From positions 1 to 33,961 of the forward strand of contig DXBP01000015.1 of NCBI GenBank assembly GCA_019116445.1: 33,961 nucleotides of DNA, written 5' to 3'. Below the pieces are notes generated by a model. It was not told the DNA's origin. It worked only from the letters and a program-made list of their open reading frames with translations, and did no database searches. Origin of the DNA: Candidatus Gemmiger excrementigallinarum. Lineage in GTDB: Bacteria; Bacillota; Clostridia; Oscillospirales; Ruminococcaceae. Below are positions 1 through 8,706 of this stretch, piece by piece (the stretch's first letter is position 1; every line of letters starts with the position of its first letter). The position numbers and the translations under genes were made by a program.

Positions 1-219
1 TTCTTCAACAACTATCGTCCTCAGTTCTACTTCCGCACCACCGACGTTACCGGCATCATCACCCTGCCCGAGGGCACCGAGATGTGCATGCCCGGCGACA
101 ACGTCGATATGCATGTTGAGCTGATCACCCCCGTTGCCATGGAAGAAGGCATGCGCTTCGCTATCCGTGAAGGCGGCCACACCGTTGGTTCCGGCGTTGT
201 TTCCAAGATCGAGAAGTAA
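1..219 (+). CDS. tuf: Elongation factor Tu, C-terminal end (5' part outside window)
   Basis: The reading frame is open from base 1 and ends at a TAA after 72 codons. It encodes the last part of EF-Tu, the GTPase that delivers aminoacyl-tRNA to the ribosome. The start [18 protein letters not shown] is the highly conserved opening of the EF-Tu C-terminal beta-barrel (domain 3). It continues through MPGDNV, the [13 protein letters not shown] block and the terminal VGSGVVSKI. The GTP-binding domain and the start codon lie upstream of the window. A strong terminator follows 24 bases after the stop, so this is the end of its transcript. The identification is very secure from sequence alone. Confidence 0.97.
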   Translation, partial: FFNNYRPQFYFRTTDVTGIITLPEGTEMCMPGDNVDMHVELITPVAMEEGMRFAIREGGHTVGSGVVSKIEK

Positions 220-242
220 TTTTTCGCTCTAAAACAGCATTC

Positions 243-280
243 AGGCAGGCATCTACCGCAAGGCAGATGCCTGCCTTTTT
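243..280 (+). terminator. Intrinsic terminator after tuf
   Basis: A perfect 12-bp stem (AGGCAGGCATCT at 243-254 with its complement at 265-276) encloses a 10-base loop and runs directly into a T-tract at 276-280. It ends the tuf transcript before the guaA promoter. Confidence 0.93.
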
Positions 281-328
281 GTATAGTTTCCCGGGGGAGA
301 GAAGCAAAACATTTTTCGATCTGCCATC

Positions 329-357
329 TGTTCAACACCAGAACAGTATGCTATAAT
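329..357 (+). promoter_or_regulatory. guaA promoter (extended -10)
   Basis: A TATAAT -10 box at 352-357 is preceded by TGC, the extended -10 pattern. With a 17-bp spacer the -35 is TGTTCA (329-334), a weak match, so the extended -10 probably does most of the work. The expected 5' leader before the guaA ATG at 394 is only about 30 bases, too short to hold a purine riboswitch, and none is visible. Confidence 0.75.
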
Positions 358-393
358 AATCCAAAATACGTAAGATGAGAAGGGAGCAACTCC

Positions 394-1938
394 ATGCAGC
401 AGGAAACCGTCATTGTTCTTGACTTCGGCGGCCAGTACAATCAGCTGATTGCGCGCCGTGTTCGTGAATGCAACGTTTACTGCGAGATCTATTCATACCG
501 CACGGACCTCGCCAAAATCAAAGCCAAAAATCCCAAAGGCATTATCTTTACCGGTGGGCCTAATAGTGCCTATCTGCCGGATTCGCCCACAATTGACCCC
601 GAGATTTATACCTGGGGGGTTCCCATTCTGGGCATTTGTTATGGCAGCCAGCTGATGATGCACATGCTGGGTGGTCATGTGACCAAGGCTCCTGAACGGG
701 AATACGGCAAAACGTTGGTGGATCTGGATGTTACCAGCCCCATGTTTGATGGTCTGCCGGCGCAGAATGTATGCTGGATGAGCCATAACGACTATATCGA
801 AACGGCGGCTCCCGGCTTCCAGATTGTGGCGCACACTCCCAATTGCCCGGTGGCAGCGGCCCAGGATGCGGCCAGGGGACTGTACTGTGTGCAGTTCCAT
901 CCCGAAGTGCTGCATACCGAGCATGGTACCCAGATCCTGCACAACTTCGTGTATAAGGTCTGCGGCTGTGCTGGTACCTGGAAGATGGATTCCTTTGTGG
1001 AGCAGTCGGTTAAGGCTTTGCGGGACAAGATCGGCGATGGCAAGGTGCTGTGCGCTCTGTCCGGCGGTGTTGACTCCAGCGTTTGTGCGGCTATGCTGGC
1101 CAAAGCTATTGGTAAACAGTTGACTTGCGTTTTTGTGGACCATGGTTTGCTTCGCAAAAATGAGCGTGAGCAGGTCTGCGAGGTATTCGGTGAGGGCGGT
1201 CAGTTTGACATCAACTTTGTCTGTGTGGATGCCCGGGATCGTTTCTACAGCAAGCTGGCAGGGGAGGATGCTCCCGAACGCAAGCGCAAGATCATTGGCG
1301 AAGAGTTCATCCGTGTGTTTGAGGATGAGGCCAAAAAGATTGGTGCAGTGGATTTCCTGGCACAGGGCACCATCTACCCCGACGTGGTAGAGAGTGGTCT
1401 GGGCGGAGAGTCTGCTACCATCAAGAGCCACCACAACGTAGGTGGTTTGCCCGACTATGTGGATTTCAAAGAAATCGTTGAGCCGCTTCGGGATCTGTTC
1501 AAGGACGAGGTCCGTCAGGCAGGGCGGGAACTGGGACTTCCCGAGTATCTGGTTGCCCGTCAGCCGTTCCCCGGCCCGGGCCTGGCCATCCGTATTATTG
1601 GCGATGTGACAGCCGAGAAGGTGGCCATCGTTCAGGATGCTGACGCTATCTGGCGTGAAGAGGTGGACAAGCTGCCGATGGAGCAGCGTCCCAGCCAGTA
1701 CTTTGCAGCGTTGACCAATATGCGCAGCGTGGGTGTCATGGGCGACGAGCGTACCTATGACTATGCCATTGCATTGCGCGCCGTCACCACTACGGACTTT
1801 ATGACTGCTGAAGTGACGCTGTTGCCCACGGCGACCATCACCACCGCCGCCAACCGTATCGTCAATGAAGTAAAAAACATCAACCGTGTGCTGTTTGACT
1901 ACACCACCAAACCGCCGGCAACCATTGAGTTCGAATAA
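394..1938 (+). CDS. guaA: GMP synthase (glutamine-hydrolysing)
   Basis: This enzyme makes GMP from XMP, glutamine and ATP, the last step of de novo guanine nucleotide synthesis in the cytosol. Its 514 residues are the normal bacterial length. The N-terminal class I glutamine amidotransferase domain has the nucleophile Cys82 in GICYGSQ, an oxyanion-type GGPNS at 54-58, and the His169/Glu171 pair in QFHPEV. The ATP-pyrophosphatase domain carries the SGGVDSS loop at 223-229. The C-terminal dimerisation domain ends in the family-typical PATIEFE. The ATG at 394 follows an AGAAGGGAG ribosome binding site. It is a single-gene unit with its own promoter and a terminator 90 bases downstream. Nothing is missing or altered. 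Confidence 0.98.
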   Translation: MQQETVIVLDFGGQYNQLIARRVRECNVYCEIYSYRTDLAKIKAKNPKGIIFTGGPNSAYLPDSPTIDPEIYTWGVPILGICYGSQLMMHMLGGHVTKAPEREYGKTLVDLDVTSPMFDGLPAQNVCWMSHNDYIETAAPGFQIVAHTPNCPVAAAQDAARGLYCVQFHPEVLHTEHGTQILHNFVYKVCGCAGTWKMDSFVEQSVKALRDKIGDGKVLCALSGGVDSSVCAAMLAKAIGKQLTCVFVDHGLLRKNEREQVCEVFGEGGQFDINFVCVDARDRFYSKLAGEDAPERKRKIIGEEFIRVFEDEAKKIGAVDFLAQGTIYPDVVESGLGGESATIKSHHNVGGLPDYVDFKEIVEPLRDLFKDEVRQAGRELGLPEYLVARQPFPGPGLAIRIIGDVTAEKVAIVQDADAIWREEVDKLPMEQRPSQYFAALTNMRSVGVMGDERTYDYAIALRAVTTTDFMTAEVTLLPTATITTAANRIVNEVKNINRVLFDYTTKPPATIEFE

Positions 1939-2026
1939 TTTCAGTCTGTAAAAATCGCGTTTCTATGGAAAATATAGATACAAAAATGCTTTCTGACAGC
2001 AATTTGATAGCATTAGCTTAATTTAT

Positions 2027-2069
2027 AAACGGAGTCAACTGATCGGTAAAAGCAGTTGACTCCGTTTTT
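2027..2069 (+). terminator. Intrinsic terminator after guaA
   Basis: A 14-bp perfect inverted repeat (AACGGAGTCAACTG at 2028-2041, complement at 2053-2066) has an 11-base loop and is followed by a T-run to 2069. The stem is preceded by A residues, so it could also stop transcription coming from the opposite side. Confidence 0.92.
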
Positions 2070-2192
2070 GTTGGATGCGGCTTCCCTGGTAAAACAGCTG
2101 GTTGTAAGGAATTCATTATGCAGCAAAATCTGGAGCAGAATGTGCTGCGGCCGGTAAAGTGCCTGATGGCTTTCCCATCCACAATTCTTGTG

Positions 2193-2221
2193 TTTGCAAA
2201 AATGGCCTGTGCTGATATAAT
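2193..2221 (+). promoter_or_regulatory. Promoter of the two-component operon
   Basis: TTTGCA (2193-2198) and TATAAT (2216-2221) are separated by exactly 17 bp, a good housekeeping-sigma promoter. The predicted leader is about 65 bases to the response-regulator ATG at 2295, which has AAGGAG at 2281-2286. Confidence 0.75.
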
Positions 2222-2294
2222 CAAAGGGATACATGGCTTGTGACCGAAAAAGGCAAGGCAAGAATTTTGCTTTCATTTCCAAGGAGTAGGGAAG

Positions 2295-2978
2295 ATGGAA
2301 CGGATTTTTCTTCTGGAGGATGACGCTACATTGGGCCGCGGCATTTGTATGGCTCTTTGCGGGCCTGAGCGGACGGTGGTTTTGGCAGATTGTGTCGAGC
2401 AGGCGCGGCAAAAGCTGGCGCAAACGCAGTTCGATCTGCTGCTGCTGGATATCAATCTCCCGGACGGCAGCGGTTTAGACCTTTTGCGAGCTCTGCGTTC
2501 CCGGGGGGATGCTACGCCTGCGATTCTGCTTACGGCCAACGACCTGGAATTGGACGAGGTCACCGGTCTGGAGGCGGGGGCAGACGATTACATCACCAAG
2601 CCTTTCTCCCTGGCGGTGCTGCGGGCCCGGGTGAATGCACAGCTTCGCCGCAGGACGGCGCAGCCCTCTGCCCGGATGGAAACAGGGCCATTTCTTTTTG
2701 ACTTTGAGCAGATGTATTTCTGCAGGGATGGCATTACGGTAGAACTTTCCAAGACTGAGCAGAAACTGCTGCGGGTGCTGGTAGAAAATCGGGGCCATGC
2801 TGTACCGCGGGCTACGCTGGTGGACCGGGTGTGGACGGACGGAGCGGAATTTGTGGAGGAAAACGCCCTTTCGGTGACCGTGAAGCGTCTGCGCACCAAA
2901 CTGGAGAAGGACCCTGCCAAGCCGGAATATCTCAAAACGGTGTACGGCATCGGCTATACCTGGGCGGTGCAGCCATGA
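2295..2978 (+). CDS. OmpR/PhoB-family response regulator
   Basis: This is a 227-residue cytoplasmic transcription regulator. The receiver domain (about 1-120) has the acidic pair Asp9/Asp10 (LEDDATLG), the phospho-acceptor Asp52 in LLLDINLPDGSG, the switch Thr80 in ILLTAND and Lys102 in ITKPFS. The winged-helix DNA-binding domain (about 130-225) shows the usual LSKTEQKLLRVL and VTVKRLRTKLE segments and ends in YGIGYTW. The stop overlaps the kinase start in an ATGA, so the two are translationally coupled and form a cognate pair. From the neighbours, the likely target is the downstream ABC exporter, as in BceRS-type cell-envelope stress modules, though this is inference. Confidence 0.95.
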   Translation: MERIFLLEDDATLGRGICMALCGPERTVVLADCVEQARQKLAQTQFDLLLLDINLPDGSGLDLLRALRSRGDATPAILLTANDLELDEVTGLEAGADDYITKPFSLAVLRARVNAQLRRRTAQPSARMETGPFLFDFEQMYFCRDGITVELSKTEQKLLRVLVENRGHAVPRATLVDRVWTDGAEFVEENALSVTVKRLRTKLEKDPAKPEYLKTVYGIGYTWAVQP

Positions 2979-3874
2979 CCGGGTATATTGTGGCGGGACT
3001 AGCTCTGGCGGCGGCGCTGGTGATCGTGGTGATTGATCGCTGGCGGACGGTATGCACGGTAAAGCGCCTGGACAGGATGATGGAGGCTGCCATCAAGGGA
3101 CGTTTTACGGAGGAAACCTTTGACGAGAGCCGCCTCTCTGCCCTGGAAAGCCGGATGGCCCGGTATCTGACAGCCAGTGCGCTGTCCGCACGAAAAGTGC
3201 AGGAGCAAAAGGACCAGATCAGCACCCTGATTTCGGATATATCCCACCAGACCAAAACCCCGGTGGCCAACCTGCAGCTCTATGCGCAACTGTTGGCGGA
3301 GCAGCCTCTTACGCCCCAGGGGACCGAGTGTGCTTTGGCGATTTCCGCCCAGGCAGACAAACTCCAGACCCTCATCGAAGTACTGGTCAAAACTTCCCGG
3401 CTGGAAAATGGGATTCTGGCGGTACACCCGGAACCGTCGGAGCTTTCCGCTGTGATGGAGCGTGCGGCGGCTCAGTATCTGCCCAAAGCCCGCGAAAAAG
3501 GCCTTACCCTAACGGCACTGCCGGCAGCCGGCACAGCTGTTTTTGACCCGAAATGGACGGAAGAAGCTCTGTGCAACCTTCTGGACAATGCCGTGAAGTA
3601 CACGCCTTCCGGCGGGACGGTGACGGTAGCGGTGAAACATTATGATATGTTTTCCGCCCTGCAGGTCACCGACACCGGCCCGGGCATCCCGGAAGGGGAG
3701 CAGGCCAGAATTTTTGGCCGGTTTTACCGCAGTGCCGGGAATTATCAGCAGGAAGGTGTAGGCATCGGGCTTTACCTCACCCGCCAGATTGCCGAAAAGC
3801 AGGGCGGCTATGTGAAGGTGGAGAGCGTACCGGGGCAGGGAAGTACCTTTTCTCTGTTTCTGCCCCGCCCGTAA
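2975..3874 (+). CDS. Sensor histidine kinase, single membrane segment
   Basis: This is a 299-residue kinase whose start is the ATG in the ATGA overlap with the response regulator. Only one hydrophobic segment is visible (about residues 3-21), with no extracellular sensor domain. The HisKA box SDISHQTKTP places the phosphorylated histidine at 91. The ATPase domain has the N box NLLDNAVKYT (201-210), the G1 box DTGPGIP (233-239) and the G2 box GVGIGL (261-266). Such small kinases cannot sense ligands outside the cell by themselves. In Bce-type systems the partner ABC transporter does the sensing, and the transporter genes do follow here, which supports that model without proving it. Bce kinases normally have two membrane segments, so this is a variant. 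Confidence 0.93.
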   Translation: MTGYIVAGLALAAALVIVVIDRWRTVCTVKRLDRMMEAAIKGRFTEETFDESRLSALESRMARYLTASALSARKVQEQKDQISTLISDISHQTKTPVANLQLYAQLLAEQPLTPQGTECALAISAQADKLQTLIEVLVKTSRLENGILAVHPEPSELSAVMERAAAQYLPKAREKGLTLTALPAAGTAVFDPKWTEEALCNLLDNAVKYTPSGGTVTVAVKHYDMFSALQVTDTGPGIPEGEQARIFGRFYRSAGNYQQEGVGIGLYLTRQIAEKQGGYVKVESVPGQGSTFSLFLPRP

Positions 3875-3882
3875 GAGAATTC

Positions 3883-3896
3883 TGTCAGAACTGTCA
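3883..3896 (+). promoter_or_regulatory. TGTCA direct repeat upstream of the ABC genes (possible regulator site)
   Basis: TGTCA occurs at 3883-3887 and again at 3892-3896 (9-base period), just after the kinase stop. A third copy lies in a downstream hairpin loop (3942-3946). Tandem half-sites are the usual binding pattern of OmpR-family dimers, so this is a candidate site for the adjacent regulator. I see no convincing -10/-35 pair after it, only a weak GATAAA at 3928-3933. Confidence 0.35.
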
Positions 3897-3930
3897 CATT
3901 CTCGAAAGCGCCAGGACAGATTTGTGTGAT

Positions 3931-3966
3931 AAAGTCTGTATTGTCAGAAGACGATACAGACTTTTT
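3931..3966 (+). terminator. Hairpin with T-run between kinase and ABC ATPase
   Basis: An 11-bp perfect stem (AAAGTCTGTAT at 3931-3941, complement at 3954-3964) with a 12-base loop ends in five Ts. It could terminate or attenuate transcription leaving the kinase gene, so that the ABC genes depend on their own or read-through transcription. The ATPase ribosome binding site (GGGAGG, 3971-3976) follows immediately. Confidence 0.6.
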
Positions 3967-3984
3967 CGTTGGGAGGAAAAGAAT

Positions 3985-4653
3985 ATGACCATCTTGCAGA
4001 CCAGCGGCCTGAAAAAATATTACGGTACCGGAGATACTCGGGTAAAGGCGCTGGACGGTGTGGACCTCCGCATTGAGCAGGGGGAATTTGTGGCTATTGT
4101 GGGCACTTCGGGGTCCGGTAAATCCACCCTGCTGCACATGTTGGGCGGGCTGGACCGCCCCACCGCCGGTACCGTTACCGTGGACGGTAAGGACATTTTC
4201 GGACTGAAAGATGAAGCCCTGACGATCTTCCGTCGCCGGAAAATCGGCTTTGTGTTCCAGGCTTACAACCTGGTGCCGGTTTTGAGCGTATGGGAGAATA
4301 TCGTTCTGCCCATCCAGCTGGACGGCAACAAGGTGGATGCGGACTTTGTGGGAGCTGTTGTTTCCGCCCTGGGGCTGGAACCGAAGCTGCGCAGTCTGCC
4401 CAACCAACTTTCCGGCGGGCAGCAGCAGCGGGTGGCCATTGCCCGGGCGCTGGCCACCAAACCTGCCATCCTTTTGGCCGATGAGCCCACAGGCAACTTG
4501 GACAGCAAGACCAGTCAAGATGTGCTCAGCCTTATGAAGGTGACGGGGCAAAAATTTGGCCAGACCATGGTGATGATCACCCATAATGAAGAGATTGCCC
4601 AGATGGCCGACCGCATCGTGCGCATCGAGGACGGGCGGATCGTGGAACGGTAA
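3985..4653 (+). CDS. ABC transporter ATP-binding protein (MacB/LolD/BceA type)
   Basis: This 222-residue ATPase energises the permease encoded directly downstream. It shows Walker A (GTSGSGKST, 40-48), the Q-loop in [10 protein letters not shown], the signature LSGGQQQR starting at 142, Walker B ILLADEP (162-168) with the family-typical TGNLDSKT after it, and the H-loop His200 in MITHNEE. This pattern is typical of ATPases that serve FtsX-type permeases (LolD, MacB, BceA). I chose the ATG at 3985 because GGGAGG lies eight bases upstream. A longer version from a TTG at 3922 would have to translate through the hairpin and is unlikely. The permease follows after 14 bases. Confidence 0.95.
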   Translation: MTILQTSGLKKYYGTGDTRVKALDGVDLRIEQGEFVAIVGTSGSGKSTLLHMLGGLDRPTAGTVTVDGKDIFGLKDEALTIFRRRKIGFVFQAYNLVPVLSVWENIVLPIQLDGNKVDADFVGAVVSALGLEPKLRSLPNQLSGGQQQRVAIARALATKPAILLADEPTGNLDSKTSQDVLSLMKVTGQKFGQTMVMITHNEEIAQMADRIVRIEDGRIVER

Positions 4654-4667
4654 AGGGGGCGACAGGC

Positions 4668-7322
4668 ATGAAAGTATCCAACGGCAGCTGCATCCGCCGG
4701 TTGAGCGTACGGGCCCTGCTGGCCAACCGTACCCGCAATATTGTGGCGGTGCTGGCTATTGCCCTTACGGCGGTATTGTTTACGTCGCTCTTTACCATCG
4801 CCCTGTCCATCAATGAGGGTATCCAGCAGAACAATTTCCGCCAGGCCGGGGGCTGTTCCCACGGCAGTTTCAAATACTTGACGGAAGAACAGTGTGAGGA
4901 ACTGAAAACCGATCCTCTCATTCAAGCGTATGGTATCCGCCGCTTTCTGGGGATGCCCACGGCGGCGCCCTTCAACAAGTCCCATGTGGAGATCGGTTAC
5001 TCCGACGCCAACGAGGCCCGCTGGGGCTACTGTGTTCCCGTAGAGGGCCGCCTCCCCCAGGAAGGCACCAACGAAGCGGCTACCGACACCCATGTGCTGG
5101 AATTGCTGGGCGTGGAGCCGGAGATCGGCGCGGAATTTACCGTCACCTTTGAGGTGGACGGCCGCGAAACTACCCAGACCTTTACCCTGTGCGGTTGGTG
5201 GGAATATGACGAGGCTGTTGTAGCCAACCATATCCTTATCCCCGAAAGCCGGTTGAATACCGTTTTGGCGGAAGTAGGAGTGACCCCGCCGGGCAGCGAC
5301 AGTATGACCGGAAGCTGGAACCTGGACGTGATGCTTCGGCACGGTGCCCGGTCCATTGCCGCGGATATGGAGGGAATCCTGGCAAACCACGGTTACCAGT
5401 CTGAAACCGCGGGGGAAAACTATATCTCCATCGGTGTCAACTGGGGGTACACCGGGGCGCAGCTCTCAGACAAACTGGATCCTACCGTGGTGGCTATTAT
5501 TGTGGGGATGCTGGCCCTTATTCTGTTTACCGGTTATCTCATCATCTACAATGTCTTTCAGATTTCGGTGGCGGGGGATATCCGTTTTTACGGTCAGCTG
5601 AAAACCATCGGCACCACGCCCCGCCAACTGCGGCGGATTATCCTCATTCAGGCGTTGTTGCTTTCTTCGGTGGGCATCCCCGTGGGCCTGCTGCTGGGGT
5701 GGTTTCTGGGCGGCGTGCTCACTCCGGTGATCACCGCACGGCTCGACGGGGTGACGACGGTGGTTTCGGTCAGTCCACTGCTCTTTGTGGGGGCGGCTGT
5801 TTTCGCCCTGGCAACAGTGCTCATTTCCTGCCGCCGCCCCGGACGTCTGGCAGGTAAGGTTTCTCCGGTAGAAGCGTTGCGCTATACCGAGGGAAAAGCC
5901 TTGCACCGAAAAGAAAAACGAAACAGAAAAGGAGTGTCTTTGCTGTCCATGGCCTGGGCCAATCTGGGCCGCAGCCGGGGCAAAACCTCCCTCACGGTGC
6001 TGTCCCTCACATTGGCGGTGGTGCTGCTGACCTTCACCGTCACCTTTGCAGGCGGTTTTGATATGGACAAATATGTGTCCAACTTCACGGCCAGCGACTT
6101 TATCCTGGCGGATGCAGGGCAGTTCCAGACCGGTGGGGAGGTCTTTAACGATGAGATGGGCGTGCCGGCCGAAGTTATCGACGCTGTGAACGCCCAGGGC
6201 GGCATCACGGACAGCGGCCGCGTCTATGGTAAGACAGCGCCGGCCCAGGAGTTTGTCACCGAGGAATACTACCGCTCTATGTGGAGTCGGTGGAACACCC
6301 CCGAGCAGCTGGACAGTATGGTGGCCTTCATGGACCGAACGGCCGATGGCCTGCTGGCAGACGGGGTGCAACTCTACGGTATGGAGCCCTTTGCCCTGGA
6401 CCACCTGACAGTGCTGGAAGGGGATCTTTCCCAACTCAATGACCCCGAAGGCAACTATATTGCCGCCGTGTACAGCACCGATGACTACGGTGACCCGGTC
6501 ATGGGGAGTCATTGGGCCCGGCTGGGCGATACCGTGACCATCCGCTATGTGGAAGAGTTTGAATATTATGACCCTGCCACCGGTGAAGTCTACGGTTCCC
6601 GGGAGAATGTGCCCGAAAATGCTGTTTACGCTGAACGGGCCGTGAAATACCGTGAGGTAAAGTATACCGTGGCGGCCCTGGTATCCGTGCCGTCTGCGTT
6701 GAGTTACCGTTACTACGGCAGGGACGAGTTCGTTCTGGGGGCAGAAACGTTTATCCGGGATACCGGCACAGATTCTGTGATGTACTACGCTTTTGATACC
6801 ACCAAGGCGTCCAATGCGGCTATGGAAGCCTTCCTCAAAGACTATACGGAAAATGTGAACCCTCAGTTCGATTATGAGAGCAAAGCCATTTATGCCGCAG
6901 AATTTGAGAGTATTCGAAGTATGTTCCTTTTGCTGGGCGGGGCCCTTAGCTTCATTGTGGGGCTGGTAGGGGTACTCAACTTCTTCAATGCCATTCTTAC
7001 CGGCATTACCGCCCGCCGCCGGGAACTGGCAGTGCTTCAGTCCATTGGCATGACCACCCGGCAGCTGCGCGCGATGCTGGCGCTGGAGGGGCTGCTGTAT
7101 ACCCTGGGGTCTGCCCTGCTGGCCCTTGTTCTGGTTCTGGTTACGACGCCCATTGTGGGGCCCGGTCTTAACGGAATGTTTTGGTTCTTCGCCTATCATT
7201 TTACCCTCTGGCCCATCGCAGTGGTCCTGCCGCTGTTTGCGGTGCTGGGGATCGGGATTCCGGTGGTGACCTGTCGGATCACTCAGCGCTACTCGGTGGT
7301 GGAACGGCTGCGGGTAGAGTAA
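4668..7322 (+). CDS. FtsX-type ABC transporter permease with two extracellular domains
   Basis: This 884-residue integral membrane protein has two FtsX/MacB-like halves. An N-terminal membrane helix (about 22-46) is followed by an extracellular domain of about 220 residues. Three helices follow (around 270-300, 325-355, 365-390), then a cytoplasmic link and a fifth helix near 440-460. A second large extracellular domain (about 465-745) precedes three final helices. Each half ends with the FtsX-type pattern in which a basic segment such as TTPRQLRRI or TTRQLRAM sits between helices. With the ATPase upstream it probably forms an exporter or a mechanotransmission complex for antimicrobial peptides or envelope components. 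Paired with the adjacent two-component system it resembles a resistance/stress module, but the substrate cannot be read from the sequence. Confidence 0.9.
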   Translation: MKVSNGSCIRRLSVRALLANRTRNIVAVLAIALTAVLFTSLFTIALSINEGIQQNNFRQAGGCSHGSFKYLTEEQCEELKTDPLIQAYGIRRFLGMPTAAPFNKSHVEIGYSDANEARWGYCVPVEGRLPQEGTNEAATDTHVLELLGVEPEIGAEFTVTFEVDGRETTQTFTLCGWWEYDEAVVANHILIPESRLNTVLAEVGVTPPGSDSMTGSWNLDVMLRHGARSIAADMEGILANHGYQSETAGENYISIGVNWGYTGAQLSDKLDPTVVAIIVGMLALILFTGYLIIYNVFQISVAGDIRFYGQLKTIGTTPRQLRRIILIQALLLSSVGIPVGLLLGWFLGGVLTPVITARLDGVTTVVSVSPLLFVGAAVFALATVLISCRRPGRLAGKVSPVEALRYTEGKALHRKEKRNRKGVSLLSMAWANLGRSRGKTSLTVLSLTLAVVLLTFTVTFAGGFDMDKYVSNFTASDFILADAGQFQTGGEVFNDEMGVPAEVIDAVNAQGGITDSGRVYGKTAPAQEFVTEEYYRSMWSRWNTPEQLDSMVAFMDRTADGLLADGVQLYGMEPFALDHLTVLEGDLSQLNDPEGNYIAAVYSTDDYGDPVMGSHWARLGDTVTIRYVEEFEYYDPATGEVYGSRENVPENAVYAERAVKYREVKYTVAALVSVPSALSYRYYGRDEFVLGAETFIRDTGTDSVMYYAFDTTKASNAAMEAFLKDYTENVNPQFDYESKAIYAAEFESIRSMFLLLGGALSFIVGLVGVLNFFNAILTGITARRRELAVLQSIGMTTRQLRAMLALEGLLYTLGSALLALVLVLVTTPIVGPGLNGMFWFFAYHFTLWPIAVVLPLFAVLGIGIPVVTCRITQRYSVVERLRVE

Positions 7323-7344
7323 GCGTGCACAAAACAGCAAAAAA

Positions 7345-7379
7345 TCCCGGGGGCCTTGCTGCGCAAGGCCCCCGGGATA
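7345..7379. terminator. Bidirectional terminator between permease and MFS genes
   Basis: A 16-bp perfect, very GC-rich stem (7345-7360 with 7364-7379) has a three-base loop. It sits between two convergent genes. The five A residues at 7341-7345 become a T-run on the minus strand, so it is a good terminator for the MFS gene. On the plus strand the following bases (actttgcttt) are less T-rich but the stem is very strong. Confidence 0.9.
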
Positions 7380-7426
7380 CTTTGCTTTATGGATGGACAG
7401 ATGTTTGATTGAGAGGGGGATGGCGT

Positions 7427-8593
7427 TTAAGCCAGCCGCAGTTTGCGGTAGTAGTGGTCAACATATACAACGTATACGATGGCACCGATTCCATAGGCAA
7501 TAGCAGTCAAAGCAAAGCCGACAGGAAGGCCCAGGGATTCCTGCATAAAGCCCATAAGCAGCGAACCGATGCCAATGCCCACATCATAAGAGAGCATATA
7601 AGTGGCGTTGGCCACACCCCGCTTGGGTGCGGGGGTGGTGCCGGTGACAAAGGACTGGAACAACGGCTGCAGAATTCCGTACCCCAACCCGAAAAAGAAG
7701 CCGGCGGCCAGCAGATGTACGCCGGTAGACAGGAACAGATAGCTGATCATTGTCAGAATCAGAATTACCAGGCTGAGATAGACGAGTACCCGATGATGAC
7801 CTGCATCGATCATCTTCTGCGTGGACAGCTTGGAAACCAGCATCCCCACCACGAGGCAGATGTAAAAATAGGGCAGATAGGCGGAAAGTGATTTTTCCTG
7901 TGCCAGGATGGAAGAGTAGGCAATCACAGCGCCATAGGGAATCATCAAAAACATCATGTTGAACATAAACGGCAGGGCAGGTCCATAGATGGAATCCCGG
8001 AGAGAAAACTTTTTGCGCTGCACTTTCGGGTATTTGATGCGGCAGCAGGAAACACAGATAAATGCCAGTACGGTGATGCCGAAAATTGTCAGGAAGGAAG
8101 CCTTACTGCTCATGTGGCTCTGGACCTGCAGACCCACATAGGGTCCTACCGCCATACCGATGGAAACGGTAAAAGCAAAGCGGCTGATGCCTTCGGTGAT
8201 TTTGGTGGGAGGCAGTACATCGCCGGCCAGTGTCATGGTTGCCGAACCACATACGGAATAAACGGCGCCCATGTACAATCGAATCACGATCAAAGCGCCG
8301 AACAGGGGGAAGGCAATGAACGCCGGGAAGGAAAGGCAGAACAGGGCCAGAAACAGCAGATAAACCCGATAGCGGTTAAAGTTATCCAGCGGATACCCGG
8401 CCACCGGACGGAACAGAATGGTGGCTACCGACATAGCCGTCAGGACGATGCCCACCCGGGAACCGGTAATGCCAATCTCCTGGCAGTAGATAGGGATAAT
8501 GGGGATGGATGCATAAAAGGCAGCCAGCACCAACAGGTTTGTAAGGAAAAGAAGGATAAATCTTCGATTCCAGATTTTTTGATTTTTTTCCAT
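7427..8593 (-). CDS. Major facilitator superfamily transporter (drug-efflux-like)
   Basis: This is a 388-residue integral membrane protein with about twelve hydrophobic segments and a short cytoplasmic start (MEKNQKIWNRRF). The loop between helices 2 and 3 has a degenerate motif A (RPVAGYPLDNFNRYRVY), and a glycine/proline-rich helix 5 (SIGMAVGPYVG) resembles the antiporter motif C of drug exporters. The start is taken at 8593 because AAAGGAG lies about eight bases upstream on the minus strand. A longer frame from 8725 would cross the operator region. The gene is divergent from a MarR regulator and its predicted promoter is covered by a palindrome, so an inducible efflux pump is the most likely role. 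The substrate is unknown. Confidence 0.9.
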   Translation of the reverse strand: MEKNQKIWNRRFILLFLTNLLVLAAFYASIPIIPIYCQEIGITGSRVGIVLTAMSVATILFRPVAGYPLDNFNRYRVYLLFLALFCLSFPAFIAFPLFGALIVIRLYMGAVYSVCGSATMTLAGDVLPPTKITEGISRFAFTVSIGMAVGPYVGLQVQSHMSSKASFLTIFGITVLAFICVSCCRIKYPKVQRKKFSLRDSIYGPALPFMFNMMFLMIPYGAVIAYSSILAQEKSLSAYLPYFYICLVVGMLVSKLSTQKMIDAGHHRVLVYLSLVILILTMISYLFLSTGVHLLAAGFFFGLGYGILQPLFQSFVTGTTPAPKRGVANATYMLSYDVGIGIGSLLMGFMQESLGLPVGFALTAIAYGIGAIVYVVYVDHYYRKLRLA

Positions 8594-8630
8594 AGCATAA
8601 GCTCCTTTTGTAAACGGTAAAAATGCAAAA

Positions 8631-8656
8631 AATATAGTGGCAATTGCCACTATATT
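8631..8656. promoter_or_regulatory. Perfect 26-bp palindromic operator (MarR-type)
   Basis: The half-site AATATAGTGGCAA (8631-8643) is followed immediately by its exact reverse complement (8644-8656). There is no loop and no T-run, so this is a DNA-binding site rather than a terminator. The right end contains TATATT on the minus strand (8636-8631), a plausible -10 for the MFS gene with TTTAAT 17 bp upstream. Binding here would block the exporter promoter. The MarR protein encoded next door is the obvious ligand. Confidence 0.8.
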
Positions 8657-8688
8657 AAAACAGCACGAATTTTGTGCGGCGTCAATAC

Positions 8689-8706
8689 TGGTTGCAAATG
8701 CCACCA
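8689..8706. promoter_or_regulatory. Second, imperfect operator over the marR -35
   Basis: TGGTTGCAAATGCCACCA matches its own reverse complement at 14 of 18 positions. It also matches the central 18 bp of the perfect palindrome (8635-8652) at 14 of 18. It covers the -35 box of the marR promoter, and the two sites are centred 54 bp apart. It is best read as a weaker autoregulatory site. Confidence 0.6.

Larger units (their letters stand above)
1939..2294. other. 356-bp intergenic stretch between guaA and the response regulator
   Basis: This gap holds the guaA terminator (2027-2069) and the promoter of the two-component operon (2193-2221). Between them is one short ORF on the plus strand, ATG 2118 to TGA 2243 (41 codons, beginning MQQNLEQNVL), with an AAGGA seven bases before the start. 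It overlaps the promoter and I do not recognise the product, so I leave it uncalled. I see no RNA gene or repeat here. Confidence 0.5.

Noticed and set aside
493-1434. 313-codon minus-strand frame opposite guaA
   Set aside because: guaA is complete with all catalytic motifs on the plus strand, and the antisense frame has no ribosome binding site or promoter.
3931-3966. Hairpin as a riboswitch or T-box
   Set aside because: It is a plain 36-base stem-loop without conserved aptamer or specifier-loop sequence.
3922-3984. N-terminal extension of the ABC ATPase from a TTG
   Set aside because: It would translate the intergenic hairpin and add a basic segment absent from the family. ATG 3985 has the better ribosome binding site.
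5466-7340. 624-codon minus-strand frame opposite the ABC permease
   Set aside because: The plus-strand frame has coherent membrane helices and FtsX features, while this one is an antisense shadow with low-complexity His/Gln/Gly content.
8631-8656. Palindrome as a transcription terminator
   Set aside because: There is no loop and no T-run on the relevant strand after the stem at a terminating position, and the site lies between divergent promoters, so an operator is the better reading.
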